Shown here piece by piece: positions 15,700 through 23,798 of a stretch of 64,000 nucleotides of DNA (positions are counted from its first letter, which is position 1; each line of letters opens with the position of its first letter). The stretch spans positions 1-64,000 of the forward strand of contig CAWUIB010000002.1 of NCBI GenBank assembly GCA_963922335.1, read 5' to 3'. This DNA comes from CALBPI01 sp963922335 (GTDB taxonomy: Bacteria > Pseudomonadota > Gammaproteobacteria > Steroidobacterales > Woeseiaceae). The notes under the pieces were generated by a model that had not been told where the DNA came from, made no database searches, and saw only the letters and a program-made list of their open reading frames with translations. A program made the position numbers and the translations under genes.

Positions 15700-17184
15700 T
15701 CAACTCCGTGTCCTGGCGACCGCTGTATGCCAGCTCTGCATGAGCTGCGCAGCATCGGCATCGGTCATTCCCGGGGATGCGCTGTGGTCGACCGCGCGAA
15801 CCTTCGTCAGCGCATCCAGCGAATCGAATAACCCGGCCTGTAATCCAGCTAACGCCGCAGCGCCGAGCACCGTGGACTCTGTGTTGGCAGGACGTTCGAT
15901 CGGCAAGCGCGTCACATCCGCCAGGAACTGGAGGAACCAGGTGTTGGCGACCATGCCCCCGTCCACTCTGAGTAACGCGGGACTAAGGCCATCGTCCTTC
16001 ATTGCCCCCATCAGGTCTGCCGTTTGATAAGCGATCGACTGTAGCGTCGCGGTCACGATCGCAGCTCGATCACTGCCTCGTGTCAGTCCAAAAATCGCGC
16101 CCCTCGCGTCGGGATCCCAGTGTGGCGCACCCAGCCCGGTAAACGCGGGGACCACAACAACATCGCGCTCGATGCCATGTGATTCGGCAATGTCCGCGGT
16201 GTCTTTGGCGTGGTCGATAATTTGAATGCCGTCGCGCAGCCACTGTATCGCCGACCCTGCAACAAAGATGCTGCCTTCAATCGCATAGATCGTCTCACCT
16301 GCAATGCGGTAACCGATTGTGGACAACAACTGGTTGTTGGACCGAACGATGGACGAGCCCGAGTTTGCGATCACGAAACAGCCGGTGCCGTAGGTACTCT
16401 TAGTCGCACCTGGCGCAAAGCAGCACTGGCCGATCAGTGCTGCCTGTTGGTCACCCGCAATGCCACCGATGGGTATGGCACTGCCGAACAAGTCGTCTGC
16501 GGTGACACCGTAATCATCGGCACAGTCCCGGACCTCCGGCAATACGGACTCTGGAACGTCAAAGATGCTGAGCAGCTCGCCATCCCAGTGCTGTGATTCG
16601 ATATCGAGCAGCGCGGTGCGCGATGCGTTGGTAACGTCGGTTGCGTGTACCGCGCCACCCGTGAGCCGCCACAACACGAAGGTGTCGACCGTGCCAAAGG
16701 CGAGCTGACCTGCATCGGCCTTTTCCCGCGCACCTTCTGTGTGATCGAGAATCCAGGCTAACTTCGTCGCCGAAAAATAGGGGTCCAATCGCAGACCCGT
16801 CTTGCGCTCGACGACCGGGCCATGACCTTCGCCAGCCAGTCCGCGACAAATCTCAGCCGTCCGGCGATCCTGCCAGACGATCGCTCGACTGATCGGCTTG
16901 CCGGTTTCCCGATCCCAGACAATGGTTGTCTCGCGCTGGTTGGTAATCCCGATACTCGCGACTTCTGCAGCGGAAATGTCGGCAGTGTTAAGCGCCTCCC
17001 GGCAGACCGCCACCACAGAATCCCAGATTTCTTCTGCGTCGTGCTCAACCCAGCCCGACTGCGGGAAGTGTTGAGTGAACTCCTGCTGTGCACTGGCGAC
17101 CACTTCGAGGTTGGCATCGAAGACGACGGCTCGACTGCTGGTCGTCCCTTGATCGATTGCCAGGATGTAAGATTTTTTGCTCAC
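15700..17184 (-). CDS. glpK: Glycerol kinase
   Basis: Phosphorylates glycerol to sn-glycerol 3-phosphate with ATP. The 494 residues match the FGGY family (E. coli 502). The N-terminal phosphate-binding loop is DQGTTSSRAVVFD, followed by WVEHDAEEIW, ITNQRETTIVWDRETG and IVWQDRRT. The second domain has the ATP-site ATKSTYGTGCFV and LRVDGGMVANTWFLQ. No glpF, glpD or glpR is in the window. It lies 24 bases after a thioesterase gene on the same strand. It could recover glycerol from lipid turnover by the adjacent remodelling genes, but that is speculative. Confidence 0.95.
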   Translation of the reverse strand: MSKKSYILAIDQGTTSSRAVVFDANLEVVASAQQEFTQHFPQSGWVEHDAEEIWDSVVAVCREALNTADISAAEVASIGITNQRETTIVWDRETGKPISRAIVWQDRRTAEICRGLAGEGHGPVVERKTGLRLDPYFSATKLAWILDHTEGAREKADAGQLAFGTVDTFVLWRLTGGAVHATDVTNASRTALLDIESQHWDGELLSIFDVPESVLPEVRDCADDYGVTADDLFGSAIPIGGIAGDQQAALIGQCCFAPGATKSTYGTGCFVIANSGSSIVRSNNQLLSTIGYRIAGETIYAIEGSIFVAGSAIQWLRDGIQIIDHAKDTADIAESHGIERDVVVVPAFTGLGAPHWDPDARGAIFGLTRGSDRAAIVTATLQSIAYQTADLMGAMKDDGLSPALLRVDGGMVANTWFLQFLADVTRLPIERPANTESTVLGAAALAGLQAGLFDSLDALTKVRAVDHSASPGMTDADAAQLMQSWHTAVARTRS

Positions 17185-17208
17185 CGCACTCGCCCCCTCT
17201 GAGTGACG

Positions 17209-17745
17209 CTATCGTTCCGCTGCAACGATGGTTGTTGGACCTAATGGTTTTGGCACTCGCATCTGTGCACCTACGGCTTCCGGCCAGGGCCCGGCCACTT
17301 GCCCAGCCGGATGCGACTTCAGGTTCTCGACAATGACTGCGGGCCACGGGGATACGCCACGATGGTTCAGATTCACGTGCAGATGCATCCATTCACAGGT
17401 CGCCGACAATCGTCCGGTTCGTGCGGAAAATAAATACTGATATTGATGGAGTCGCTTTTCGTCGAACGCCAGGATTCTCGCCGCAACCGCGAAAGGCTCA
17501 TCGAGCATCAGCTCGGACAGATATCTAATGTGGCACTCGACGGCGAAAGTTGAAGACCCCGTTTCCTCTCGAAGTGCATTCGTAAGGCCAAACGAATGCC
17601 ATAGCGCGTCGATGGCCTCATCCATCGCCACCATGTAGAACGCAACGTTCATGTGGCCATTGACGTCGATCCACTCCGGTTTGACGACGCCTTCATGCAA
17701 TACCGGTGCAGCGCACTCGTCGAGCTTCAAATCGCGATCTGACAT
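17209..17745 (-). CDS. Hotdog-fold acyl-CoA thioesterase family protein
   Basis: A 178-residue thioesterase-like protein. The hotdog signature WIDVNGHMNVAFYM (about residues 25-38) carries the Asp/Asn and His of 4-hydroxybenzoyl-CoA-type thioesterases, and HIRYLSELMLDEPFAVAARI follows as the central strand. It resembles proteins found in carnitine/betaine catabolism clusters (betainyl-CoA thioesterase), but no such genes are near, so the substrate is left open. It is divergent from the alpha/beta hydrolase (48 bases apart) and probably cotranscribed with glpK. Confidence 0.75.
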   Translation of the reverse strand: MSDRDLKLDECAAPVLHEGVVKPEWIDVNGHMNVAFYMVAMDEAIDALWHSFGLTNALREETGSSTFAVECHIRYLSELMLDEPFAVAARILAFDEKRLHQYQYLFSARTGRLSATCEWMHLHVNLNHRGVSPWPAVIVENLKSHPAGQVAGPWPEAVGAQMRVPKPLGPTTIVAAER

Positions 17746-17793
17746 CTGCGCAGTGTGAGATAATCCGCGGGTGATCTCAATACGGCCTTTCTG

Positions 17794-18744
17794 ATGCGTT
17801 TCGTTCGTCGTGCTTTGCTATTTATTGTCGTCGTTGTCGTCGTGCTTGTGGCCGTCAACTACGAACCTGATCGATCCCGTGAAGAACTGTCCGCATACAT
17901 CAACGACGCATCGAAATTTATTGATATCGACGGGTTATCCGTCCACTACCGACGAGAAGGCACACCAGGTGCGCCGGTGCTGGTGCTTTTGCACGGCAAC
18001 TCTGCATCTCTGCATACGTGGGACGGATGGGTAGCGTCGCTCGGCGACCGTTTCGATATTGTCAGGATGGATCTGCCCGCATTCGGCCTGACAGGCCCGA
18101 ATCCGGAGCGCGATTACCGAACCTCTGCCTACGTAAAATTTGTTGGCCGGTTTGCCGATGTACTCGAACTGGACCGATTTGCTTTGGCAGGTAACTCGCT
18201 TGGTGGAAACGTCGCCTGGCAGTTTGCCATCGCGCAACCGGAACGCCTCAGCCACCTGATCCTGATCGACCCCTCCGGCATGCCGTCGGACGAGTATGAA
18301 ATCCCGTTTGTATTCCAGCTGGCGAAAGTACCGCTAATTTCCGATGTGTTTACCTGGTTTGCGCCAGAGAGTTTGTATCGGCAGAGCCTGCTGGAAGTCT
18401 ACGCGGACGATTCGCTTGTTACCGACGAGCTCGTGAAGCGCTATCGCGACCTATCACTGTTCGAGGGCAACCGGCAGGCGTTCATTGATTCCGGATTTCA
18501 GTACGAGGCTGCACCGATCACCCGCCTGAACGAGATCAAAGTGCCAACCCTGATTCTCTGGGGCGAACAGGACTTGTGGATTCCGCCCTCGGATGCCGTC
18601 CGATTTGAACGTGCGATACGCAACGCGCAGTTGATTACGTACCCCGACCTCGGTCACTTACCAATGGACGAGGCGCCAGAGCGCACCGCAGCCGATGCGA
18701 TGCGGTTCTTGCTTGCCGATACTGCCAATAACGAGGCGAATTGA
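17794..18744 (+). CDS. Membrane-anchored alpha/beta hydrolase
   Basis: A 316-residue alpha/beta hydrolase. The N-terminus is basic followed by a run of Ile/Val (residues 8-21), a signal anchor that would place the enzyme in the periplasm or at the inner membrane. The catalytic triad is S135 (AGNSLGGN), D260 (WGEQDLWI) and H288 (DLGHLPMDE); the oxyanion loop is LLHGNSAS. The substrate is unknown; lipase, esterase and epoxide-type hydrolases share this layout. Its stop abuts the ATG of the next gene, so the two are cotranscribed. Confidence 0.85.
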   Translation: MRFVRRALLFIVVVVVVLVAVNYEPDRSREELSAYINDASKFIDIDGLSVHYRREGTPGAPVLVLLHGNSASLHTWDGWVASLGDRFDIVRMDLPAFGLTGPNPERDYRTSAYVKFVGRFADVLELDRFALAGNSLGGNVAWQFAIAQPERLSHLILIDPSGMPSDEYEIPFVFQLAKVPLISDVFTWFAPESLYRQSLLEVYADDSLVTDELVKRYRDLSLFEGNRQAFIDSGFQYEAAPITRLNEIKVPTLILWGEQDLWIPPSDAVRFERAIRNAQLITYPDLGHLPMDEAPERTAADAMRFLLADTANNEAN

Positions 18745-19743
18745 ATGAAGGCGATAGCGATTCGTGAACCTGGTGGACCAGAAGTGCTCCAACCGATTGA
18801 GGCCGAAACGCCCTCACCCGGAGGTTACGAGGTCTTGATCGAAGTAGCCGTTGCCGGCGTCAATCGACCAGACTGCTTGCAGCGCGCAGGGCTCTATCCC
18901 ATACCGGATGGCGCAAGCCCGCTACCGGGGCTTGAGGTGGCTGGGCATATCGCCGAAGTCGGCGCGCAATGCTCTCGTTTCACCGTCGGTGACAGAGTCA
19001 TGGCGCTGACGCATGGCGGTGGCTACGCCGAATTCTGCGTGGCTGATGAACGCCATTGTCTCCCGATTCCCAAAAACATGACGCTTGAAGCGGCAGCGGC
19101 ATTTCCCGAAACCGCGTTCACAGTCTGGTCCAATCTTTGGATGCGCGGCGGCCTGAACTCCGGTGAACGCTTGCTGGTCCATGGCGGGTCCAGCGGTATC
19201 GGAACCACCGCGATTCAAATCGCGAAGGCACTTGGTGTGGAGGTTGCGGTCACAGCGGGCACCGACGAGAAGTGCGCGTTTTGCCTCGATATCGGCGCCG
19301 ATGTCGCCGTCAATTATCGCGACGGGAGCTGGCAAGACGCGCTTGCCACAAGTTGGCCTGAGGGTGTGGATGTCATCCTCGACATGGTGGGTGCGCGCTA
19401 CTTCGACGCCAATCTGGACGCGCTTAGGCGCGGGGGACGACTATCGATCATCGCTTTGCTTGGCGGTGCTGTCGCTGAGCAAGCCAGCCTTGCGAAAATC
19501 CTGCGCAATCACCTTACGGTCTTCGGTACCACACTGAGGCCCCAAACGAACGACCAGAAAGCGGCTATCGCGGACGGACTAACGACCTGCGTTCTACCCC
19601 TCCTCGAGTCTGGCGAGGTAAAACCGGTAATATTCGAATCACTACCGCTTGAAGCAGCGGATCAAGCCCACACCTTGATGGAATCCGGAAAGCACATGGG
19701 CAAAATTGTCCTGACGGTACGAGAGGATCTCGCCAAAGCATGA
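18745..19743 (+). CDS. NAD(P)H quinone oxidoreductase, zinc-free MDR family
   Basis: A 332-residue medium-chain reductase of the quinone oxidoreductase/PIG3 (TP53I3) group. It starts MKAIAIREPGGPEVL and has GLEVAGHIAEVG, PETAFTVWSNL and the NADPH-binding loop GGSSGIGTTAI at about 147-157. No zinc-ligand Cys cluster is seen. Such enzymes reduce quinones by one or two electrons. It abuts the hydrolase stop and overlaps the next gene by ATGA, which makes a compact three-gene unit. Confidence 0.9.
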   Translation: MKAIAIREPGGPEVLQPIEAETPSPGGYEVLIEVAVAGVNRPDCLQRAGLYPIPDGASPLPGLEVAGHIAEVGAQCSRFTVGDRVMALTHGGGYAEFCVADERHCLPIPKNMTLEAAAAFPETAFTVWSNLWMRGGLNSGERLLVHGGSSGIGTTAIQIAKALGVEVAVTAGTDEKCAFCLDIGADVAVNYRDGSWQDALATSWPEGVDVILDMVGARYFDANLDALRRGGRLSIIALLGGAVAEQASLAKILRNHLTVFGTTLRPQTNDQKAAIADGLTTCVLPLLESGEVKPVIFESLPLEAADQAHTLMESGKHMGKIVLTVREDLAKA

Positions 19744-20309
19744 ATATTTTTCTTCCATTGGTCGCGTTCGCGATCGTCATGCTGTCGGTATTTGTGTTTT
19801 TCCGGCGGAAAAATACGGCCAACCCTTTGTCGATAGGAACGGCGTTGCCGGAATTCACCGCCGTTCGGGAATCGGGTGAGTCTGTTTCAAGCAAAGAGTT
19901 GCTTGGCAAGCGCGCTGTGATCCTCTTTGTGAGAGGCTCATGGTGCCCATTCTGCACGGAGCAAGTTGAATCGCTGACCGATCATTACCGAACCATCAAC
20001 GAGGCGGGCGGCAGGTTGATCATCGTCACTCCAAAGCCGCTGGATACAACGCGTCGGGTGGCAGACCTATTCAATGTGGAATTTGAGTTTTGGCTGGATG
20101 CGGATTTGCAGGCGGCGGACTCGCTGGGTCTTGCCGACCCAGAGGACATTCCGGACCGTTTTCAGTCTTCGTTCGGACGCAAAACCATGCGACCTGCTGT
20201 GCTGGTCACAGACAGCGATGGAATTATTCGGTTCTCGCACCGTTCACAAAACCCAAAAGATCGACCGAACCCGGCTCGCTTCATTCAGGTGTTCCAAACG
20301 GCAACCTGA
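19740..20309 (+). CDS. Membrane-anchored redoxin (AhpC/TSA-like)
   Basis: A 189-residue thioredoxin-fold protein with a single N-terminal hydrophobic helix (residues 3-21) followed by FRRKN, a typical membrane anchor. The active site is GSWCPFC, with C69 and C72, so it is a CXXC redoxin and not a one-Cys peroxiredoxin. The later TMRPAVLVTDSDGIIRFSH holds the cis-Pro region and the strand before the final helix. The ATG overlaps the preceding stop by four bases. Redox partner proteins are unknown. The gene ends 12 bases from the convergent leucine dehydrogenase gene. Confidence 0.83.
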   Translation: MNIFLPLVAFAIVMLSVFVFFRRKNTANPLSIGTALPEFTAVRESGESVSSKELLGKRAVILFVRGSWCPFCTEQVESLTDHYRTINEAGGRLIIVTPKPLDTTRRVADLFNVEFEFWLDADLQAADSLGLADPEDIPDRFQSSFGRKTMRPAVLVTDSDGIIRFSHRSQNPKDRPNPARFIQVFQTAT

Positions 20310-20321
20310 TCTCGCGCCGGT

Positions 20322-21386
20322 CTAGTGGGTCGTTGCGTTGGCGCCACGGCCAATAAGGCCTTTCGCCATTTCGTCTGCGATCACGTTGGTAGGGACCTCG
20401 AACCGTTCAGACTGTTCGAAAATCGCTGTCAAGCGAGCGCCGATTTCTTCCACGCGCTGGTCTACCTCGGCGTCAGATGCATCTCCGCTGTATTCGCAAG
20501 CCACGTTGATGATGCCGCCAGCGTTGATCACATAGTCAGGTGCGTACAGCACGCCCGCGTTAAAGAGTAATTGGCCATCTTGATCCGTCGCCAGCTGGTT
20601 ATTGGCGGCACCCGCTACAATGCTCGCGCGCAGTCCGGCGATCGTCTTCGCATCCAGCACGGCACCGAGCGCGCAAGGCGCAACCACATCAACGTCAGCC
20701 GTAATGATCTCGTCCAGCGGCAAAGGCTGTGCACCATAGGCATCGCACATATGCTCCACACGTGCTTCGTTGATGTCCGCAACCCAAAGACTCGCGCCGG
20801 CATCATGCAGTGCTTTACAAAGATTGGCACCCACATGGCCGACACCTTGCACAGCCACCCTCAGGCCCTCGAGTGAGTCTCGTTCGAGTCGATAGGCCAC
20901 CGCTGCCCGAATGCCGTGGAACACACCGTCCGCCGTCTTGGGCGACGGATCTCCCCCCGCCCTACCCGCCTCGGGCGGCAAACCTGCAACGTGTCGCGTC
21001 TCGCTGGCGATGATCTGCATGGCTTCGACCGTCATTCCCACATCTTCGGCCGTGATGTAGCTGCCGCGCAGGGTTTCGACGAAGCGACCGAACGCGCGCA
21101 GCTGATCTTCGGTGACGGCCCGCCCTTCGTCCGCCATGATGACCGCCTTTCCGCCACCGAGGTCGAGCCCGGCCATCGCGTTCTTGTAACTCATGCCCTG
21201 AGAGAGTCTCAGCACATCGGTTACCGCATCATTGGCGTTTGCGTAGTGCCAGACTCTGCAGCCGCCCGCGGCAGGCCCCCTATGCGTCGAATGCACCGCA
21301 ATAATCGCACGCAAGCCGGAAACCGGGTCAGTGCAATGCACAACGCGTTCATGCCGCTCGAAGGCGGCATTGTCAAACACACTCAT
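20322..21386 (-). CDS. Leucine dehydrogenase family (Glu/Leu/Phe/Val)
   Basis: A 354-residue amino acid dehydrogenase that deaminates branched-chain amino acids to 2-oxoacids with NAD+. The substrate and catalytic lysines match leucine dehydrogenase: K68 (MSYKNAMAGL) and K80 (LGGGKAVIM). The dinucleotide loop VAVQGVGHVGANL has GVGHVG at 181-186. The length suits leucine or phenylalanine dehydrogenase better than glutamate dehydrogenase. Its products would feed the branched-chain dehydrogenase complex encoded at 27.5-31 kb. It is the last gene of the pntA-pntB-trxB operon, 25 bases after trxB. Confidence 0.9.
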   Translation of the reverse strand: MSVFDNAAFERHERVVHCTDPVSGLRAIIAVHSTHRGPAAGGCRVWHYANANDAVTDVLRLSQGMSYKNAMAGLDLGGGKAVIMADEGRAVTEDQLRAFGRFVETLRGSYITAEDVGMTVEAMQIIASETRHVAGLPPEAGRAGGDPSPKTADGVFHGIRAAVAYRLERDSLEGLRVAVQGVGHVGANLCKALHDAGASLWVADINEARVEHMCDAYGAQPLPLDEIITADVDVVAPCALGAVLDAKTIAGLRASIVAGAANNQLATDQDGQLLFNAGVLYAPDYVINAGGIINVACEYSGDASDAEVDQRVEEIGARLTAIFEQSERFEVPTNVIADEMAKGLIGRGANATTH

Positions 21387-21411
21387 CGATGTCCCCGTTA
21401 CGAGCTAAGGG

Positions 21412-22368
21412 CTATTCCAGCCCAAGCTCATCAATGAATTTCTCGGCATCCAGTGCAGCCATACAGCCGAACCCTGCCGAAGTGATTGCCTGGCGATAGA
21501 CCTGGTCCGCAACATCCCCGGCGGCAAAAACCCCCGGCACGCTTGTGGCTGTTGCACCGCCATCAAGACCGCTCTTGATTTCGATGTAGCCGTTGGTCAT
21601 GTCCAGCTGCCCTTCGAAGATGCCCGTATTCGGCTTGTGGCCGATGGCGATGAAGACACCGTGCACATCATGCGTTTCTTTCTCATCCGTCTGAGAGTGA
21701 CGCAGTCGCATACCGGTGACGCCGCTGTCGTCGCCGAGCACTTCCTCAAGCTGATGGTTCCAGCGAATTGTGATGTTGCCGTTTTTCTCTTTTTCGAACA
21801 GGCGATCCTGCAAAATCTTTTCGGCGCGGAGTTTGTCCCGTCGGTGGACAAGGATGACTTCGCTCGCAATATTGGAGAGATACAAAGCCTCTTCTACTGC
21901 GGTGTTTCCGCCGCCGATGACAGCGACTTTCTGGTTGCGATAGAAAAATCCATCACAGGTCGCACAGGCGCTGACACCCTTGCCCATAAAGGAGGATTCG
22001 GACGGCAGTCCGAGATACTGGGCCGAGGCGCCGGTCGCAATGATGAGCGAATCTGCTGTGTAGGTATTGGTGCCGGACAGCACGAATGGACGCTGCGACA
22101 AATCCACGGAGTCGATGTGGTCGTACACGATTTCCGTGTCGAATCGCTCTGCATGCGCCTTCATGCGCTCCATAAGCGCCGGACCTTGCAGCCCCTCGAC
22201 GTCTCCTGGCCAGTTGTCGACATCGGTCGTCGTGGTCAACTGACCACCCACTTCCGCACCCGTGATCAGCATGGGACTAAGGTTCGCTCTTGCGGCGTAA
22301 ACCGCAGCCGAGTAGCCCGCCGGACCGGAGCCCAGAATGACAGTTTTCGCGTGTTTTGTGTCGCTCAC
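21412..22368 (-). CDS. trxB: Thioredoxin-disulfide reductase
   Basis: A 318-residue FAD enzyme that reduces thioredoxin with NADPH in the cytosol. The FAD loop GSGPAG is at 13-18, the redox pair CATC at 135-138 and the NADPH loop follows in VIGGGNTAVEEALYL. The FAD closing motif GVFAAGDVADQVYRQAITSAG is near the C-terminus. The start is GTG, overlapping the pntB stop by four bases (GTGA), so its translation is coupled to a gene for NADPH production. The length matches E. coli TrxB (321). Confidence 0.96.
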   Translation of the reverse strand: MSDTKHAKTVILGSGPAGYSAAVYAARANLSPMLITGAEVGGQLTTTTDVDNWPGDVEGLQGPALMERMKAHAERFDTEIVYDHIDSVDLSQRPFVLSGTNTYTADSLIIATGASAQYLGLPSESSFMGKGVSACATCDGFFYRNQKVAVIGGGNTAVEEALYLSNIASEVILVHRRDKLRAEKILQDRLFEKEKNGNITIRWNHQLEEVLGDDSGVTGMRLRHSQTDEKETHDVHGVFIAIGHKPNTGIFEGQLDMTNGYIEIKSGLDGGATATSVPGVFAAGDVADQVYRQAITSAGFGCMAALDAEKFIDELGLE

Positions 22369-23780
22369 TTCGATTCCTGACTTTGCAACACACGCAGCAC
22401 TTCATCGAGCGTCGCTTTCGCATCACCGAACAGCATGCGCGTGTTGTCCTTGAAGAACAGCGGGTTCTGAACGCCGGCATATCCGGTCGCCATACTCCGC
22501 TTGAGCACAATAGTGGTGTCGCCTTTCCAGACTTCAAGCACCGGCATACCCGCGATCGGGCTATCCGGTTCATCTTGCGCCGAAGGGTTCACGATATCGT
22601 TGGCGCCGATCACCACCGTGACGTCCACATCCGGAAAGTCCTCGTTGATCTCTTCCATCTCAAACACGATGTCGTACGGCACGCGTGCTTCGGCGAGCAA
22701 CACGTTCATATGCCCGGGCATGCGTCCTGCGACCGGGTGAATCGCAAACTGCACATCCACCTTTCGATCACGCAGACTGCGAGTAATCTCATTCACCGTG
22801 TGCTGTGCTTGCGCCACCGCCATACCGTAACCCGGCACGATCACGACCTTCTTGGCGTTCAGCAACATGTCGGCAACCTCTTCGGATTGCACCGCAACGA
22901 CCTCACCCTGCTCGCCTTCGGCTGCACCGCCACCACCCCCGCCGGAGGTGGTGCCGAATCCACCCGCGATGACCGAGATAAAACTGCGATTCATCGCACG
23001 GCACATGATGTAGGAAAGAATTGCGCCACTGCTGCCGACCAGAGCGCCGGTCACGATCAACAGATCATTGCTCAGCATGAAGCCGGTTGCCGATGCCGCC
23101 CAGCCCGAATAGCTGTTGAGCATGGAAACGACCACGGGCATATCAGCGCCGCCGATCGCAGCCACCATATGCACGCCAAACGCGAGCGCGACCAACGTCA
23201 TCAGGAATAGCGGGAAGAAACCACCGCCGTCAGCCGCTTGTCCTACGAAGATCGTACCGAGCCAGATCGCAATCAGGCCCATGCCAAGGTTCAGAAAATG
23301 CCGCGCTGGCAGCAGCGTCGGATTGCCGCCGATCCGGCCGGACAGTTTGCCGAAGGCGATGACCGAGCCTGAGAACGTCAACGCACCGATAAGGATACCT
23401 ACGTAGATCTCAACATCATGGATGGTCTTCTCGATACCGTAGAACGACTGCGTGTGGTCGAGAAACGTCGCGTAGCCGACAAGCACAGCGGCGAGGCCGA
23501 CGAGACTGTGCAGAATCGCAACCAGCTCCGGCATCTGGGTCATTTGTACAGTGCGCGCCAGTCGAATCCCGATTACGGCTCCCGCGACCAGCGACACCAC
23601 CAGGAAGAAGTAGTTGCCGGAGACAACACCAAAGATGGTGGCGAACAGCGCAAGGCCCATACCGATCATGCCGTACAGGTTGCCGCGTCTTGCGGTTTCC
23701 TGATTGCTCAATCCGCCCAGTGCGAGGATGAACAAGATGGTCGAGACGATGTAGGCCGCCTGGATAAATCCTTCACTCAT
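22365..23780 (-). CDS. pntB: NAD(P) transhydrogenase subunit beta
   Basis: The 471-residue beta subunit of the proton-translocating transhydrogenase, which reduces NADP+ with NADH using the proton gradient. The N-terminus is a bundle of membrane helices (residues 1 to about 260) with AAYIVSTILFILALGGLSNQE-type sequence at its start. The C-terminal NADP(H) domain has VPGYGMAVAQAQH and the conserved GANDIVNPSAQDEPDSPIAG. A Gly-rich linker joins the two halves. The ATG at 23780 is chosen by match to E. coli PntB; a TTG two codons earlier is unlikely. It follows pntA by 18 bases and overlaps trxB. Confidence 0.95.
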   Translation of the reverse strand: MSEGFIQAAYIVSTILFILALGGLSNQETARRGNLYGMIGMGLALFATIFGVVSGNYFFLVVSLVAGAVIGIRLARTVQMTQMPELVAILHSLVGLAAVLVGYATFLDHTQSFYGIEKTIHDVEIYVGILIGALTFSGSVIAFGKLSGRIGGNPTLLPARHFLNLGMGLIAIWLGTIFVGQAADGGGFFPLFLMTLVALAFGVHMVAAIGGADMPVVVSMLNSYSGWAASATGFMLSNDLLIVTGALVGSSGAILSYIMCRAMNRSFISVIAGGFGTTSGGGGGGAAEGEQGEVVAVQSEEVADMLLNAKKVVIVPGYGMAVAQAQHTVNEITRSLRDRKVDVQFAIHPVAGRMPGHMNVLLAEARVPYDIVFEMEEINEDFPDVDVTVVIGANDIVNPSAQDEPDSPIAGMPVLEVWKGDTTIVLKRSMATGYAGVQNPLFFKDNTRMLFGDAKATLDEVLRVLQSQESK

Positions 23781-23798
23781 TACCAATTCTCCGACGGA

